DNA of 64,000 nucleotides from the NCBI GenBank assembly GCA_022759035.1, contig JAEMQD010000109.1, positions 1 to 64,000 of the forward strand, read 5' to 3'. Origin of the DNA: Thiotrichales bacterium (lineage in GTDB: Bacteria; Pseudomonadota; Gammaproteobacteria; Thiomicrospirales; Thiomicrospiraceae). Below the pieces are notes generated by a model. It had not been told where the DNA came from and did not search any database. It saw only the letters and a program-made list of their open reading frames with translations. A program made the translations under genes and the position numbers. Positions 49,510 to 60,606 of this stretch are shown in pieces. The first letter of the stretch is position 1; each line of letters opens with the position of its first letter.

Positions 49510-50492
49510 TGTTTGGCTACCCAGGATTATCTTCCCCAAGTTTACAACTCAATGAAGCGGGTAAGCTTAAACATCTGCTCACCCTAGAGGGCCTAAAGCA
49601 ACATCACATTCATGCTATTTTGGCGCGCGCCGATCAGTTTATTGACCCTGTTAGTAGGCAGCTTAACAAACAACCCCTGCTTAAAGGGAAAACGATTGTT
49701 AACTTGTTTTTTGAAGCCTCAACACGCACACGCACCACCTTCGAAATTGCTGAAAAAAGCCTCGGTGCTGATGTCATCAACCTCAACGTTGCTACCAGCG
49801 CTACCAAAAAAGGAGAGTCTTTACTCGACACCATCTATAACTTAGAAGCCATGCAAGCCGATATGTTTGTCGTGCGCCATGCCGAGTCTGGTGCGGCACA
49901 TTTTTTTGCGCGCCACGTCGCGCCGCATGTGCATGTCTTAAATGCTGGCGATGGTCGTCATGCCCACCCAACGCAAGGCTTATTAGATGCTTACACCATT
50001 CGCCATTTTAAGGGTGCCGACTTTTCACAACTGCGCGTCGCCATTGTTGGTGACATATTACACTCTCGTGTTGCTCGATCGCAAATTCAGGTGCTTAACT
50101 TGCTAGAGGCAGAAGAGGTGCGTTTAATCGCCCCCAAAACCTTACTCCCCTACGATGCCAGTGCGATGGGTGCCCACTGTTTTACCGATATTGAAGCTGG
50201 CTTAAAAGATGTCGACGTGGTGATTACCCTGCGTATGCAAAACGAACGCATGAGTAGCGCACGCTTGCCTTCCGAACAAGAGTATTTTGAAACCTATGGC
50301 ATTACTGAAGAACGGATGAAGCTTGCCATGCCTGACGCGATTATTATGCACCCAGGACCAATTAATCGAGGGGTCGAGATTGCTTCAAAGGTTGCCGATG
50401 GTGCACAGTCTGTTATTTTAGATCAAGTCACTTTTGGTATTGCCGTGCGCATGGCAGTTATGGCGATGATTATGGAAGGAGAAAGCGCATGA
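49506..50492 (+). CDS. pyrB: Aspartate carbamoyltransferase catalytic subunit (class A type)
   Basis: A 328-residue ATCase. The carbamoyl-phosphate motif [20 protein letters not shown] is near residue 60, [12 protein letters not shown] near residue 155, and the aspartate loop [12 protein letters not shown] near residue 238. The extended N terminus resembles the Pseudomonas enzyme that assembles with PyrC'. It starts in an ATGATG at the ruvX stop. In Pseudomonas pyrR lies between yqgF and pyrB; here no pyrR intervenes. Its end overlaps pyrC' by four bases. Confidence 0.97.
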   Translation: MMFGYPGLSSPSLQLNEAGKLKHLLTLEGLKQHHIHAILARADQFIDPVSRQLNKQPLLKGKTIVNLFFEASTRTRTTFEIAEKSLGADVINLNVATSATKKGESLLDTIYNLEAMQADMFVVRHAESGAAHFFARHVAPHVHVLNAGDGRHAHPTQGLLDAYTIRHFKGADFSQLRVAIVGDILHSRVARSQIQVLNLLEAEEVRLIAPKTLLPYDASAMGAHCFTDIEAGLKDVDVVITLRMQNERMSSARLPSEQEYFETYGITEERMKLAMPDAIIMHPGPINRGVEIASKVADGAQSVILDQVTFGIAVRMAVMAMIMEGESA

Positions 50493-51766
50493 TCGCTACC
50501 ACCATCAAAAACGGACGTTTGTTTGACCCAGCGAACAAACTCGATACCGTTGCGGACATTCACATCAACCACGGACGGATTATCGCAGTTGGTGATGCGC
50601 CTAGCGACTTTATTGCGGCAAAAACGATCGATGCCACCAATCTATTGGTCATACCAGGGCTAATTGATTTATCTACCCGACTCGGCGAGCCAGGACTGGA
50701 ACACTTCACCACCATTGCCCAAGAAGGCCGTGCCGCTGCTGCGGGCGGCATTACCAGCTTATGTGTTATGCCAGACACAGACCCCGTCAACGACAGCTTT
50801 GCGGTAACCGAATTAATTCAACGTCGCGCGCGTCAAGCAGGGACCGCCTTTGTGCTGCCCGTTGGCGCACTAACAAAAGGACTAAAAGGCGAAGCATTAT
50901 CCGAAATGGTTGCCATGCAACGCGAAGGCTGCATTGCTTTTAGCCAAGCGAATACGCCGATTGTTAATACACAAACGCTGTTCAATGCATTCGACTACGC
51001 CGCCACACACAATTTTCTAATGATGATGCGCCCCATTGACGCTTACCTTGGTAAAGATGGCGTGGCACACCGAGGTGCGATTAGTTCTGCCTTGGGCCTG
51101 CCAGACATCCCAACTGCCACCGAAACATTAGCCGTCGCCAGACTATTGCTCCTGGCCGAAGAAACAGGTGTACGATTGCATCTTAGCCAACTTTCAACAG
51201 CGCGTGCGGTAGACATGCTCGCCGATGCACAAGCACGGGGCTTACCCGTTACTGGCGACGTTGCTATTCATAACCTACATCTCACCGAGTTTGATACCGC
51301 CGATTTTGCTAGCTTTATGCATGTACAACCACCATTACGCAGCCAGCGTGATCGTGACGCCTTGCGTGCTGGCGTTAAAGCTGGCATTATCAATGCAGTA
51401 TGCTCAGACCATACACCGCTTATGCATGACGACAAGCTCTTACCTTTCCCCGAATCCGTCGCAGGCATTAGTGGATTAGAAAGCCTATTGCCTTTGTTAT
51501 TAGCACTGGTACGCGAGCATGTTCTTACCCTAGAACAAGCCATTACCGCAGTAACGCACAATCCCGCAAAACTGCTGGGCATTAATCGCGGCAACTTAAC
51601 AGTTGGCACACCTGCCGACATAGCACTGGTGGACTTGAATGAAGACTGGCTGTTCAATCGCCACCAACTGCTTAGCGCTGGCGATAACACCCCCTTCCAC
51701 AAGTGGCCGTTTACAGGACGCGTTAAAACAACGCTATTTCAGGGACAGGTAACCTTCCAATCGTGA
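50489..51766 (+). CDS. pyrC': Dihydroorotase-like non-catalytic subunit PyrC' (PyrX)
   Basis: A 425-residue amidohydrolase-fold protein matching dihydroorotase along its length ([31 protein letters not shown] near residue 307). The metal-binding H-x-H of active enzymes is missing: the segment reads [12 protein letters not shown] near residue 60. As in Pseudomonas, it is probably an inactive scaffold that holds PyrB in a dodecameric ATCase. A working dihydroorotase must be encoded elsewhere. Translation is coupled with pyrB (ATGA) and with the next gene (GTGA). Confidence 0.93.
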   Translation: MIATTIKNGRLFDPANKLDTVADIHINHGRIIAVGDAPSDFIAAKTIDATNLLVIPGLIDLSTRLGEPGLEHFTTIAQEGRAAAAGGITSLCVMPDTDPVNDSFAVTELIQRRARQAGTAFVLPVGALTKGLKGEALSEMVAMQREGCIAFSQANTPIVNTQTLFNAFDYAATHNFLMMMRPIDAYLGKDGVAHRGAISSALGLPDIPTATETLAVARLLLLAEETGVRLHLSQLSTARAVDMLADAQARGLPVTGDVAIHNLHLTEFDTADFASFMHVQPPLRSQRDRDALRAGVKAGIINAVCSDHTPLMHDDKLLPFPESVAGISGLESLLPLLLALVREHVLTLEQAITAVTHNPAKLLGINRGNLTVGTPADIALVDLNEDWLFNRHQLLSAGDNTPFHKWPFTGRVKTTLFQGQVTFQS

Positions 51767-52344
51767 TCACACTACCACACAGCATCCCGACACAAGCGAC
51801 CCTAACCAATGGCTGGCAACAGATCAGCTTTTCACTCACTTTGCCATTCACGCTCGAGGTCGGTGCGCGCTTATCGCTTGGCAACCTATTGCTCGCGCCT
51901 TGGCGCATTAACGGACAACACATCGACTGTCTGATGCAGCCTAATGACGCGACACCCGATTTAACAAACCCCATTACCCTAGTGCATCAAGGCAAGGCAT
52001 TACCGCATATTGTCGCTAAACAACCCCTGCTAATTACAGGCGAAGCACTAGCCATCGCCGACGCCATACTCGCCGCCAGTATGCTAAAGCAATACGCAGA
52101 ATACAGCTTAATACTGTTAAGTGCCGCAAACTTTCCTTGTGTGATTAAACCCGCACGTTTCATGGTAAACGACTTTCCCGAACTCATCGCCGCTTGTCCA
52201 CTACTAGAAGACTGGGGGTTTGCTAATCGACTGGCAAGTACAACGGGATTAGCTGGGTGCTTTGAAGGCGATATGGCAACACTACTAGCCACTTTAACGA
52301 CCAAAACAACACACAATCAACAGCAACATCTCGCCTTTTATTAA
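51763..52344 (+). CDS. Unrecognised protein with PyrK/ferredoxin-reductase-like layout
   Basis: A 193-residue soluble protein starting at GTG in the pyrC' stop codon (GTGA). I do not recognise a named family. The first 80 residues look like a beta-barrel (SFSLTLPFTLEVGARLSLG, LLLAPWRINGQHIDC). Then PLLITGEALAIADAILAAS and YSLILLSAANFPCVIKPARF resemble the nucleotide-binding half of PyrK-type dihydroorotate dehydrogenase electron-transfer subunits. However, the Gly-rich loop is degenerate and the C-terminal Cys cluster for a 2Fe-2S centre is absent. Translational coupling to pyrB-pyrC' suggests a pyrimidine-related or structural role. All of this is inference from pattern and position. Confidence 0.55.
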   Translation: MITLPHSIPTQATLTNGWQQISFSLTLPFTLEVGARLSLGNLLLAPWRINGQHIDCLMQPNDATPDLTNPITLVHQGKALPHIVAKQPLLITGEALAIADAILAASMLKQYAEYSLILLSAANFPCVIKPARFMVNDFPELIAACPLLEDWGFANRLASTTGLAGCFEGDMATLLATLTTKTTHNQQQHLAFY

Positions 52345-52354
52345 GCGACAGTCA

Positions 52355-52807
52355 TTAGTCATTTTCGCGCATCATTTGCTCAAACTTTTCACCCATCACG
52401 CTACACACAGTACAGCTATTTTCTTCTGGGTTTTCTACCGCATCAGCAATGCGCGCAAATAATGCTTGAACTTCCCCTGGCGAGAAAACAGATAACAAAC
52501 GGTTCATTTCTTCAGGCGGCATCATAACCGTTGTATACTCACCAGAAGCCAATTGCAACTGAACACCACAAGCATCTGCTTGCGAACCGCCCACTTCAAC
52601 CAACTCTGCCTGTTCAATAAAAAACAACTGATCATATATTTCATCTAACTTAGTCAAAACTTGGTCAGATAAGCCTGCTTGTGGCACACGGACTTGAACG
52701 CTATTTTCTGCAGGGATTGTTTCAACGCTTGCCACCGCCCCTAAGGCTTGTGCTTTATTTGCAAATTTTTCGGCCAAACTTAAATCAAAAAACAGAAAAT
52801 CCAGCAT
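52355..52807 (-). CDS. Small acidic protein of unknown function with C-terminal Cys pair
   Basis: A 150-residue acidic soluble protein, not recognised. It starts MLDFLFFDLSLAEKFANKAQ (ATG 52807 with a GAGGG site; the frame itself opens at 52828), has alternating strands and helices, and ends with a Cys-x2-Cys in SCTVCSVMGEKFEQMM. The middle holds MPPEEMNRLLSVFSPGEVQALF. It is alone on the minus strand between the PyrK-like gene and hemB, converging with the former. The Cys pair might bind metal or form a disulfide; no function is claimed. Confidence 0.75.
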   Translation of the reverse strand: MLDFLFFDLSLAEKFANKAQALGAVASVETIPAENSVQVRVPQAGLSDQVLTKLDEIYDQLFFIEQAELVEVGGSQADACGVQLQLASGEYTTVMMPPEEMNRLLSVFSPGEVQALFARIADAVENPEENSCTVCSVMGEKFEQMMREND

Positions 52808-52835
52808 CTTAAAACCCTCTTCATTCATTTCGTTT

Positions 52836-52841
52836 TATAAT
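52836..52841 (+). promoter_or_regulatory. Candidate -10 element for hemB
   Basis: A consensus TATAAT lies 36 bases before the hemB start codon in a 70 bp divergent gap. No good -35 hexamer was seen at normal spacing. Confidence 0.35.
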
Positions 52842-52865
52842 AGTCGCTTAATATGCCATTTTTAG

Positions 52866-54694
<1,829 letters not shown>

Positions 54695-54792
54695 ATAAAA
54701 TTAATTAGTTAGCCATTAAAAATTTAGTGGGCGCCTAAGTACTACATGTTTTATAATGAAATTAGACAATAACTCTGAGCGTTTCGTTACTT

Positions 54793-55932
54793 ATGCACAA
54801 TATTACCATTTTGGGTAGCGGTTTCGCTGCCCTAACTGCCGTCAAACAAATCCGTAAGCAAACACCAAGCGCGAAAATTACGCTCATTAGTCCAGAAGCA
54901 GAAATGATTTATTACCCCAGCTTAATCTGGGTACCAACTGGTGGACGAAGTGGTGACGAGCTACGCATTAACTTAACGCGGTTTTTTAGCCGTATGGGTG
55001 TTACCCATGTACGCGCAAACGTAACTGGGATTAGCAATCAAGGACGTACTGTACATACCAATGTAGGCGACTATCATAACGATGGTTTAATTATTGGCAG
55101 TGGTGGTCGCTTTATGAAAAAACTGCCGGGCATTGAACATGCCATCGCATTATGCGAAGGCATTCCTGCTGCACAGGCTATTCGTGACCGCATTCAACAA
55201 ATGCGCAATACGGGCGGCGGTACGATTGCTTTTGGTTTTGCGAGCAACCCCAATGAACCTGCTGCTATGCGCGGCGGCCCAATGTTTGAATTACTGTTTG
55301 GCCTAGACACTTGGATGCGTAGCGAAGGCATTCGCAACCTATTCAATTTTGTTTTTTTTGCGCCAGCACAGCGCCCTGGACAGCGACTCGGTGACAAAGC
55401 GGTTGATCGTATTTTAACGCTTATGAAAGAAAAAGATATCCGAACACATTTGGGTCATAAAATGGTTCGCTTTGAAGCCAACAAAGTCGTTACTGAGGGT
55501 GGCGAATTTAATGCCGATTTAATCCTGTTTATGCCTGGCATGACTGGACCAGCATGGGCTGACAACACGGAGCATGTCACCTTGTCTGCGGGTGGTTTTT
55601 TACCTGCCAACGAATACTGCCAAGTACAAGGACTAGAAAAAACCTACGTCGCAGGTGATGCAGGCAGCTATCCAGGACCAGATTGGTTGCCCAAACAAGC
55701 CCACATGGCCGACTTGCAAGCAGTTACTGCTGCCAACAATCTCACAGCAGAATTGGCGCAACGTAATGTGCGTGAAAAATTCAAAGCGGAGCTGGTTTGC
55801 ATTATGGACATGCATAACAAAGCAACACTTGTGTGGCGCGATGAAAAACGTAGCTTTATGTTGCCGTGCCGATTGTTACACTGGGCAAAAATTGCTTTTG
55901 AATGGTGGTACTTGCGCGATTACCGTCGTTAA
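54793..55932 (+). CDS. FAD-dependent oxidoreductase, sulfide:quinone oxidoreductase-like
   Basis: A 379-residue flavoprotein. The N-terminal FAD loop is ITILGSGFAALTAVKQI (third Gly replaced by Ala). The second conserved region is the GLIIGSGGRFMKKLPG segment, and the C-terminal FAD motif is KTYVAGDAGSYPGPDWLPKQAHMADLQA. The C terminus ends in an amphipathic Trp/Arg-rich helix (HWAKIAFEWWYLRDYRR) suited to membrane association. The fold and ending resemble SQR and type II NADH dehydrogenase relatives. Cys residues occur near 119, 277, 336 and 358; whether they form the SQR redox pair is unclear. Sulfide oxidation is therefore only a hypothesis. Confidence 0.75.
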   Translation: MHNITILGSGFAALTAVKQIRKQTPSAKITLISPEAEMIYYPSLIWVPTGGRSGDELRINLTRFFSRMGVTHVRANVTGISNQGRTVHTNVGDYHNDGLIIGSGGRFMKKLPGIEHAIALCEGIPAAQAIRDRIQQMRNTGGGTIAFGFASNPNEPAAMRGGPMFELLFGLDTWMRSEGIRNLFNFVFFAPAQRPGQRLGDKAVDRILTLMKEKDIRTHLGHKMVRFEANKVVTEGGEFNADLILFMPGMTGPAWADNTEHVTLSAGGFLPANEYCQVQGLEKTYVAGDAGSYPGPDWLPKQAHMADLQAVTAANNLTAELAQRNVREKFKAELVCIMDMHNKATLVWRDEKRSFMLPCRLLHWAKIAFEWWYLRDYRR

Positions 55933-55936
55933 CAAC

Positions 55937-55963
55937 AAAAGGAGCCCAAAAGGCTCCTTTTTG
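55937..55963. terminator. Bidirectional intrinsic terminator
   Basis: Stem AAAAGGAGCC with its complement, a five-base loop and a T run follow the SQR-like gene and precede (tail-to-tail) the mnmE stop codon. Confidence 0.85.
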
Positions 55964-55974
55964 TATTGTTGGCG

Positions 55975-57321
55975 CTACTTGCCAATACAAAATTCGCTAA
56001 AAATCCGACCCAATAAATCATCTGCGCGAAAGGCTCCCGTAATTTCACCTAAAGCCTCTTGCACCACGCGCAACTCTTCAGCCAACAGTTCACCAGCATT
56101 AAACTGCGTCAATTGCACATAGCCACTATCTAAAGCAGCTCTAGCACGTGCCAACGCATCTAAATGCCGCGCTCGCGCCAAAATAACACCCTCACCTAAA
56201 TTTTGCATGCCCAACACCGCCAACAAGTGTTGACGCAAGCCAACCAATCCGTCCCCTGTTTTTGCCGATAGATAAACAGATGTTTCGCCATCCTCATCCT
56301 GACGAACATCTGAAATGCCACCGATTGCATCCTGCTTATTCCAAACAAGCGTAACTGGTAAATTAGCAGGTAATTTGGCACGCAATGCCGAATCTTCCTC
56401 AGTCCAGCCTTTGCGGCTATCGACCAAATACAGTGCATAATCGGCCTGCTCTATCGCTGCCCAAGCGCGCGCAATACCAATACGTTCAACGGGATCTTCC
56501 GTCTCACGTAGACCCGCTGTATCCACAATCTGAACAGGTAAGCCGTCAATGACAATTTCTTCGCGCAAAACATCTCGTGTCGTGCCCGCAATTTCAGTCA
56601 CAATCGCAGTATCTTGTTGTGTTAAGGCATTAAGCAAACTCGATTTACCGGCATTAGGCTGGCCAGCGATCACTAAGCTGATCCCTTCGCGCAACTTTGC
56701 ACCTTGGTGCGCTTTGGCGGTTAACGCCGCCAAATGCGCGCGAATGGCTTGTAACCGAGATAAAACGATACCATCACTCAAAAAATCAATTTCCTCTTCT
56801 GGAAAATCAATTGCCGCCTCTACATACAAACGCAACCCAATGACTGCCTCAACCAGAGAATGTACTTCTTTTGAAAAGTGACCAGACAAAGAAGATAAAG
56901 CACTTTTAGCGGCAATATCGGAACTCGCTGCAATCAAATCGGCAATCGCCTCTGCTTGCGCCAAGTCTAGCTTACCATTAAGAAAAGCGCGCTCAGAAAA
57001 CTCACCAGGACGGGCTAACCGCGCACCTAAAGCACAAACCCGAGCCAACAGCCACTGCATGACAACAGGGCCACCATGCCCTTGTAGTTCAAGAACATCC
57101 TCACCTGTGAAAGAATGGGGATTAGGAAAAAACAAAGCGATCCCAACGTCGAGCTGCTGCCCATCTGCCGCCAAAAAAGGCGAATGATGCGCATAACGCG
57201 GTTTAGGCATAAAACCCAATACAGCTTGAGCTATCGTCGCTACAGCATCACCCGACACCCGAACGATACCAACACCACCACGTCCTGGCGGTGTTGCTAC
57301 AGCAACGATCGTATCTGACAT
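55975..57321 (-). CDS. mnmE: tRNA modification GTPase MnmE
   Basis: A 448-residue protein. The N-terminal formyl-THF-binding domain begins [23 protein letters not shown] helical domain holds the G domain with P-loop [14 protein letters not shown] near residue 222, IAGTTRD as G2, DTAGLRET as G3 and WNKQD as G4. It ends with the catalytic CIGK. It works with MnmG on wobble uridine. It lies 9 bases downstream of yidC. Confidence 0.98.
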   Translation of the reverse strand: MSDTIVAVATPPGRGGVGIVRVSGDAVATIAQAVLGFMPKPRYAHHSPFLAADGQQLDVGIALFFPNPHSFTGEDVLELQGHGGPVVMQWLLARVCALGARLARPGEFSERAFLNGKLDLAQAEAIADLIAASSDIAAKSALSSLSGHFSKEVHSLVEAVIGLRLYVEAAIDFPEEEIDFLSDGIVLSRLQAIRAHLAALTAKAHQGAKLREGISLVIAGQPNAGKSSLLNALTQQDTAIVTEIAGTTRDVLREEIVIDGLPVQIVDTAGLRETEDPVERIGIARAWAAIEQADYALYLVDSRKGWTEEDSALRAKLPANLPVTLVWNKQDAIGGISDVRQDEDGETSVYLSAKTGDGLVGLRQHLLAVLGMQNLGEGVILARARHLDALARARAALDSGYVQLTQFNAGELLAEELRVVQEALGEITGAFRADDLLGRIFSEFCIGK

Positions 57322-57330
57322 CTCGAGAAA

Positions 57331-59025
57331 TTAGTTGCTATGATGATGCGCTGGCGGCTTGTCTTGCGCCTCAATTTGACGCGTAATATACCACTGTTGC
57401 AAAATCGACAACCCATTATTCACAACCCAGTAAAGCACCAGCCCAGACGGCATAAACAAGAAAGTCAAGGTAAAGATATAAGGTAAAAACTTCATCACTT
57501 TTTCTTGCATAGGATCTGTTGGTGGCGGATTCAGCTTTTGCTGAATAACCATCGTTACGCCCATCAAAATTGGCAAAATAAAGAAAGGGTCATAATGTGA
57601 CAAGTCGTTTAACCATAAAAACGGTGTCATACGCAATTCAACTGCTTCTAACAACACCCAATACAAGGCCAAAAATACTGGAATCTGTACAAAGATCGGC
57701 AAACAACCACCCAAGGGGTTAATTTTCTCGGTTTTATAAAGTTCCATCATTTTTTGCTGGAACAGCATTTTGTCATGACCGTAATTATCTTTAAGATGTT
57801 GTAAACGCGGTGCAAGCTTACGCAAGTTCGCCATCGACTTATAGCCCGCAGCAGAGAGCTTGTAAAACGCCCCCTTCAACAACATCGTCAATAAAATAAT
57901 CGCCCAACCCCAGCTCCAAACCCCTGAAATGGGCTGCACAAGGCTATGCAAGGTTTCCAATAACCAAAACATGGGCTTAGCAATAAAAGCTAACACGCCA
58001 TAATCCGCAGTTAACTCCAACCCTGGCGCAACCTTAGCTAACACATCTTGATGTTTTGGACCAACATACAAAGACACAGATGTTTCAGCTGAAGCCCCTG
58101 GCGCAACGGAAATCTCGGGCAATACCATACCTAGAACATAGCGATTATCATCCAATACCTTGCTATAGTAATGCGCCTTAACAGCAGCATTAGGAATTAA
58201 TGCCGCTACGAAATAATGCTGCATCATCCCCAACCAACCATGATCGGCATCACGCGAGACCACCTGTTTTTTCATGGCATCAAAAGTAACTTTTTCAAAT
58301 TTATTGGTTTCGTCATATAAAACACCGCCCGTATAAGTAGGCAGGAAAAAGCTCGATGTTGGATCATAATTATTACGCACCAACTGTTGATAAACACTTG
58401 CTTGCCAAGGCTGTGGGCTATTGTTTGTTACTTTGTTTTCAATGGAAACTAAATAACTTCCACGGTGAAATACGTAAGTTTTTTCAATACGAACGCCGTC
58501 TTTTTCCCAAACAAAAGGTACCCGCAACTCGCTGCTTCCTTCAGCCAAGCGATACTCTGTTTTCTCGGTACTAAAAATATCATGATGCGTTGGTGAGGGT
58601 ACTCCTGCTTGTGAAACAAACCCAGATTGCGCTACAAACAAATACGGTGCTTTATCGGACATTAAGGTGAATGGATTAGCGTCATCGTGCGACACGGCAT
58701 AGTCTTTCAAGCTGGCATAACGCAAGTCAGCACCTTTCGTATCCAAGGCGATATTAAACAGGTCAGTGCTTACTTGCACACGCTGTTCGCTCGGCTGAGT
58801 TTGTACATCGGTTGCTTGTGCTGGCGCTACTGGCAAATCCGTATTACTGGCAGATTGAATCACTGGCGTTTTGGGCACATCACCCGAGCTTACTGGTGCA
58901 GACGACGCCACTTCAACAGGTGCATTTCCTTGCGCTTTTTGCGCCACAAAATGCGTCCACTCGGTATAAAGCATAAAGAGCGTAAATACGAGCGCGATCC
59001 ACCAGAGTGCACGAAAATTTGTCAT
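57331..59025 (-). CDS. yidC: Membrane protein insertase YidC
   Basis: A 564-residue insertase. The N-terminal signal anchor begins RALWWIALVFTLFMLYTEW. A large periplasmic beta domain runs to about residue 340. The five-helix core then holds KGAFYKLSAAGYKSMANLRKLAPRL and PLGGCLPIFVQIPVFLALYWVLLEAVELR with the hydrophilic groove Arg in its usual place. It inserts membrane proteins, including Fo subunits. It starts eight bases after rnpA, which leaves no room for the yidD gene usually found between them. Confidence 0.98.
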   Translation of the reverse strand: MTNFRALWWIALVFTLFMLYTEWTHFVAQKAQGNAPVEVASSAPVSSGDVPKTPVIQSASNTDLPVAPAQATDVQTQPSEQRVQVSTDLFNIALDTKGADLRYASLKDYAVSHDDANPFTLMSDKAPYLFVAQSGFVSQAGVPSPTHHDIFSTEKTEYRLAEGSSELRVPFVWEKDGVRIEKTYVFHRGSYLVSIENKVTNNSPQPWQASVYQQLVRNNYDPTSSFFLPTYTGGVLYDETNKFEKVTFDAMKKQVVSRDADHGWLGMMQHYFVAALIPNAAVKAHYYSKVLDDNRYVLGMVLPEISVAPGASAETSVSLYVGPKHQDVLAKVAPGLELTADYGVLAFIAKPMFWLLETLHSLVQPISGVWSWGWAIILLTMLLKGAFYKLSAAGYKSMANLRKLAPRLQHLKDNYGHDKMLFQQKMMELYKTEKINPLGGCLPIFVQIPVFLALYWVLLEAVELRMTPFLWLNDLSHYDPFFILPILMGVTMVIQQKLNPPPTDPMQEKVMKFLPYIFTLTFLFMPSGLVLYWVVNNGLSILQQWYITRQIEAQDKPPAHHHSN

Positions 59026-59033
59026 GATGCTTC

Positions 59034-59483
59034 CTATGAAATAAGAGATTGTGATTGGGTTTGCTGTGATGATTGCGCTATGCTATCGACAGAACGGCGA
59101 ACTGTAAACAGATTAAACAACTTAATAAGATGCGCAACGAGCGTTGCATTGTCTGCAGACTGTGCTGATTTACCAGCCATCACGACGACACTCACACCAA
59201 GTAAATCGGTATGCATATGCCGAAATGTTTCGCGAGCAAGGCGTTTGAGACGGTTACGCTCATGCGCACGACGCAGTGTTTTTTTTGCAATCGCCAAACC
59301 AAGTTCTGCTTTTGCTTCTTTATGGCGCCAACCATAGACTGTCCAATATGGATTGCCCACACGCCTAGCTTGATCAAACACTTGCTTGTAAGCTTTACCT
59401 GTTAGTAAGCGCTTGTCTCGAGAAAACCCCAAAGGCTTTTCTCGACTGGGCTGTAGCCGACTGATTGACTCGGACGGCTGCAT
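59034..59483 (-). CDS. rnpA: Ribonuclease P protein component
   Basis: A 149-residue basic protein. FSRDKRLLTGKAYKQVFDQARRVG and the RNR signature AKKTLRRAHERNRLKRLARETFR (near residue 67) identify it. It assists the RNase P RNA in tRNA 5' processing. It is longer than the typical 115-130 residues because of a Ser/Gln-rich C-terminal tail and an N-terminal extension (QPSESISRLQPSREK). It begins ten bases after rpmH, the usual coupled order. Confidence 0.95.
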   Translation of the reverse strand: MQPSESISRLQPSREKPLGFSRDKRLLTGKAYKQVFDQARRVGNPYWTVYGWRHKEAKAELGLAIAKKTLRRAHERNRLKRLARETFRHMHTDLLGVSVVVMAGKSAQSADNATLVAHLIKLFNLFTVRRSVDSIAQSSQQTQSQSLIS

Positions 59484-59493
59484 AAAACAAACC

Positions 59494-59631
59494 TTATACA
59501 GTTGTTAAACGCTTACGACCTTGCGCACGACGGTTAGCCAATACTTTGCGGCCACCTTTTGTTGCCATACGAGCACGGAAACCGTGGTTACGAGCGCGCT
59601 TTAATACGCTAGGTTGGAATGTACGCTTCAT
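59494..59631 (-). CDS. rpmH: 50S ribosomal protein L34
   Basis: A 45-residue ribosomal protein, too short for the usual ORF cut-off. It begins [19 protein letters not shown] and contains [14 protein letters not shown], an almost invariant L34 sequence. An AGGAGTAGGCC ribosome site precedes ATG 59631 and a good promoter lies upstream at 59671-59699. It is first in rpmH-rnpA-yidC-mnmE, the cluster that normally flanks dnaA. Confidence 0.98.
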   Translation of the reverse strand: MKRTFQPSVLKRARNHGFRARMATKGGRKVLANRRAQGRKRLTTV

Positions 59632-59670
59632 GGCCTACTCCTAAAAATTGCTGGAAATTCAAAACAGAAC

Positions 59671-59699
59671 ATTCTATTATGTTCCTGTTGTTAACGCAA
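59671..59699 (-). promoter_or_regulatory. Sigma-70 promoter of rpmH-rnpA-yidC-mnmE
   Basis: On the minus strand TTGCGT, a 17 bp spacer and TAGAAT lie 39 bases before the rpmH start. Ideal spacing and its position in an 88 bp divergent gap support it. Confidence 0.55.
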
Positions 59700-59719
59700 G
59701 CCTTTGTTAAGGAAAAAGC

Positions 59720-60484
59720 ATGGAATGGATTGTTTTACTGCTGCTAGGGGCAATTGTCGGTTTACTAGCTGGACTATTTGGTATTGGCGGTGGACTGATT
59801 CTTGTTCCAACGCTCACTTTTTTATTACCTAAATTTAACATTACAACAAGCGAACAAGCACTTCCTGTCGCTATTGCTACCGCACTGGCTACCGTTGTTG
59901 TTACTGGACTATCTGCCGCAATTACACAAATTAAGCAAAAAAAAGTAGACTGGCACTCCGTACACAGTTTAACGCCCGGCCTCATTATTGGCGGCGTTAC
60001 GGGTGCACTCCTTACGAGCATGCTCCCTGTTACCCTGCTTGGCATTAGCTTTGGTGTATTAGAAATTCTAATCGCCGCCTATATGTTCTATGGCAAGCAA
60101 CCGCAACAGCATGTACGCAAACCATCAGCTATCGCTAGCGGACTATTCGGCTGGTTTTCTGGCACTTTATCATCCGTCATCGGCATTGGTGGCGGCACAA
60201 TCAATACCCCATGGCTGGTGTGGCACCACCACCAACTGGCTAGTGCCATTGCGACATCTAGCGTATTAGGCGTCGTCATTGCCCTTTCTGGAACGTTAAC
60301 ACACCTTTCCAGCCACCTTATTCAATGGCCAATCGCTATTGCGTTGGTCAGTACCAGCTTGCTCACTGCCCCCGTTGGCGCAACGCTGACACATAAATTG
60401 CCGACCAAAAGTCTCAAACGCAACTTCGCATTATTGCTTATTATGTTAGGCATCATGATGCTCATTAAATTTAATCCATTTTAG
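59720..60484 (+). CDS. TSUP family transporter (TauE/SafE, putative sulfite exporter)
   Basis: A 254-residue membrane protein with about eight helices in two homologous halves. The repeated loop motif appears as LLAGLFGIGGGLILVPTLTF near residue 17 and WFSGTLSSVIGIGGGTINTPWL near residue 143, the TauE/SafE hallmark. Relatives move sulfite, sulfoacetate or other organosulfur anions; the substrate here is unknown. An AAGGAA site precedes the ATG. The gene sits unusually between rpmH and dnaA, where many gammaproteobacteria have oriC. Confidence 0.9.
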   Translation: MEWIVLLLLGAIVGLLAGLFGIGGGLILVPTLTFLLPKFNITTSEQALPVAIATALATVVVTGLSAAITQIKQKKVDWHSVHSLTPGLIIGGVTGALLTSMLPVTLLGISFGVLEILIAAYMFYGKQPQQHVRKPSAIASGLFGWFSGTLSSVIGIGGGTINTPWLVWHHHQLASAIATSSVLGVVIALSGTLTHLSSHLIQWPIAIALVSTSLLTAPVGATLTHKLPTKSLKRNFALLLIMLGIMMLIKFNPF

Positions 60485-60495
60485 ACAGTCTATCT

Positions 60496-60551
60496 ATTGC
60501 TAAAACAGCAATAAATACAACCTATGGTGCCTGTTCAAAAACACAAGCACC
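60496..60551. repeat. Two inverted repeats upstream of dnaA
   Basis: The first is ATTGCT-5 bases-AGCAAT (60496-60512). The second is ATGGTGC-14 bases-GCACCAT (60524-60551). They follow the TSUP gene and precede dnaA. Neither has a strong T run, so they may be weak terminators of the transporter gene or part of the dnaA/origin control region. The rest of the 224 bp gap has no canonical DnaA box. Confidence 0.45.
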
Positions 60552-60576
60552 ATGTTTAAATTTCCATCCTTTTTTA

Positions 60577-60606
60577 CCTTGTTTTAATTCACCAACTAAC
60601 GCTAGA
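60577..60606 (+). promoter_or_regulatory. Candidate dnaA promoter
   Basis: TTGTTT, an 18 bp spacer and TAGAAT lie about 100 bases upstream of the dnaA start. A short inverted repeat (AGAAT / ATTCT) spans the -10 and initial transcribed bases. Confidence 0.35.

Noticed and set aside
54791..54799. TTATGCACA, a relaxed DnaA box
   Set aside because: A single copy overlapping the start codon of the SQR-like gene, with no neighbouring boxes or unwinding element. Most likely chance.
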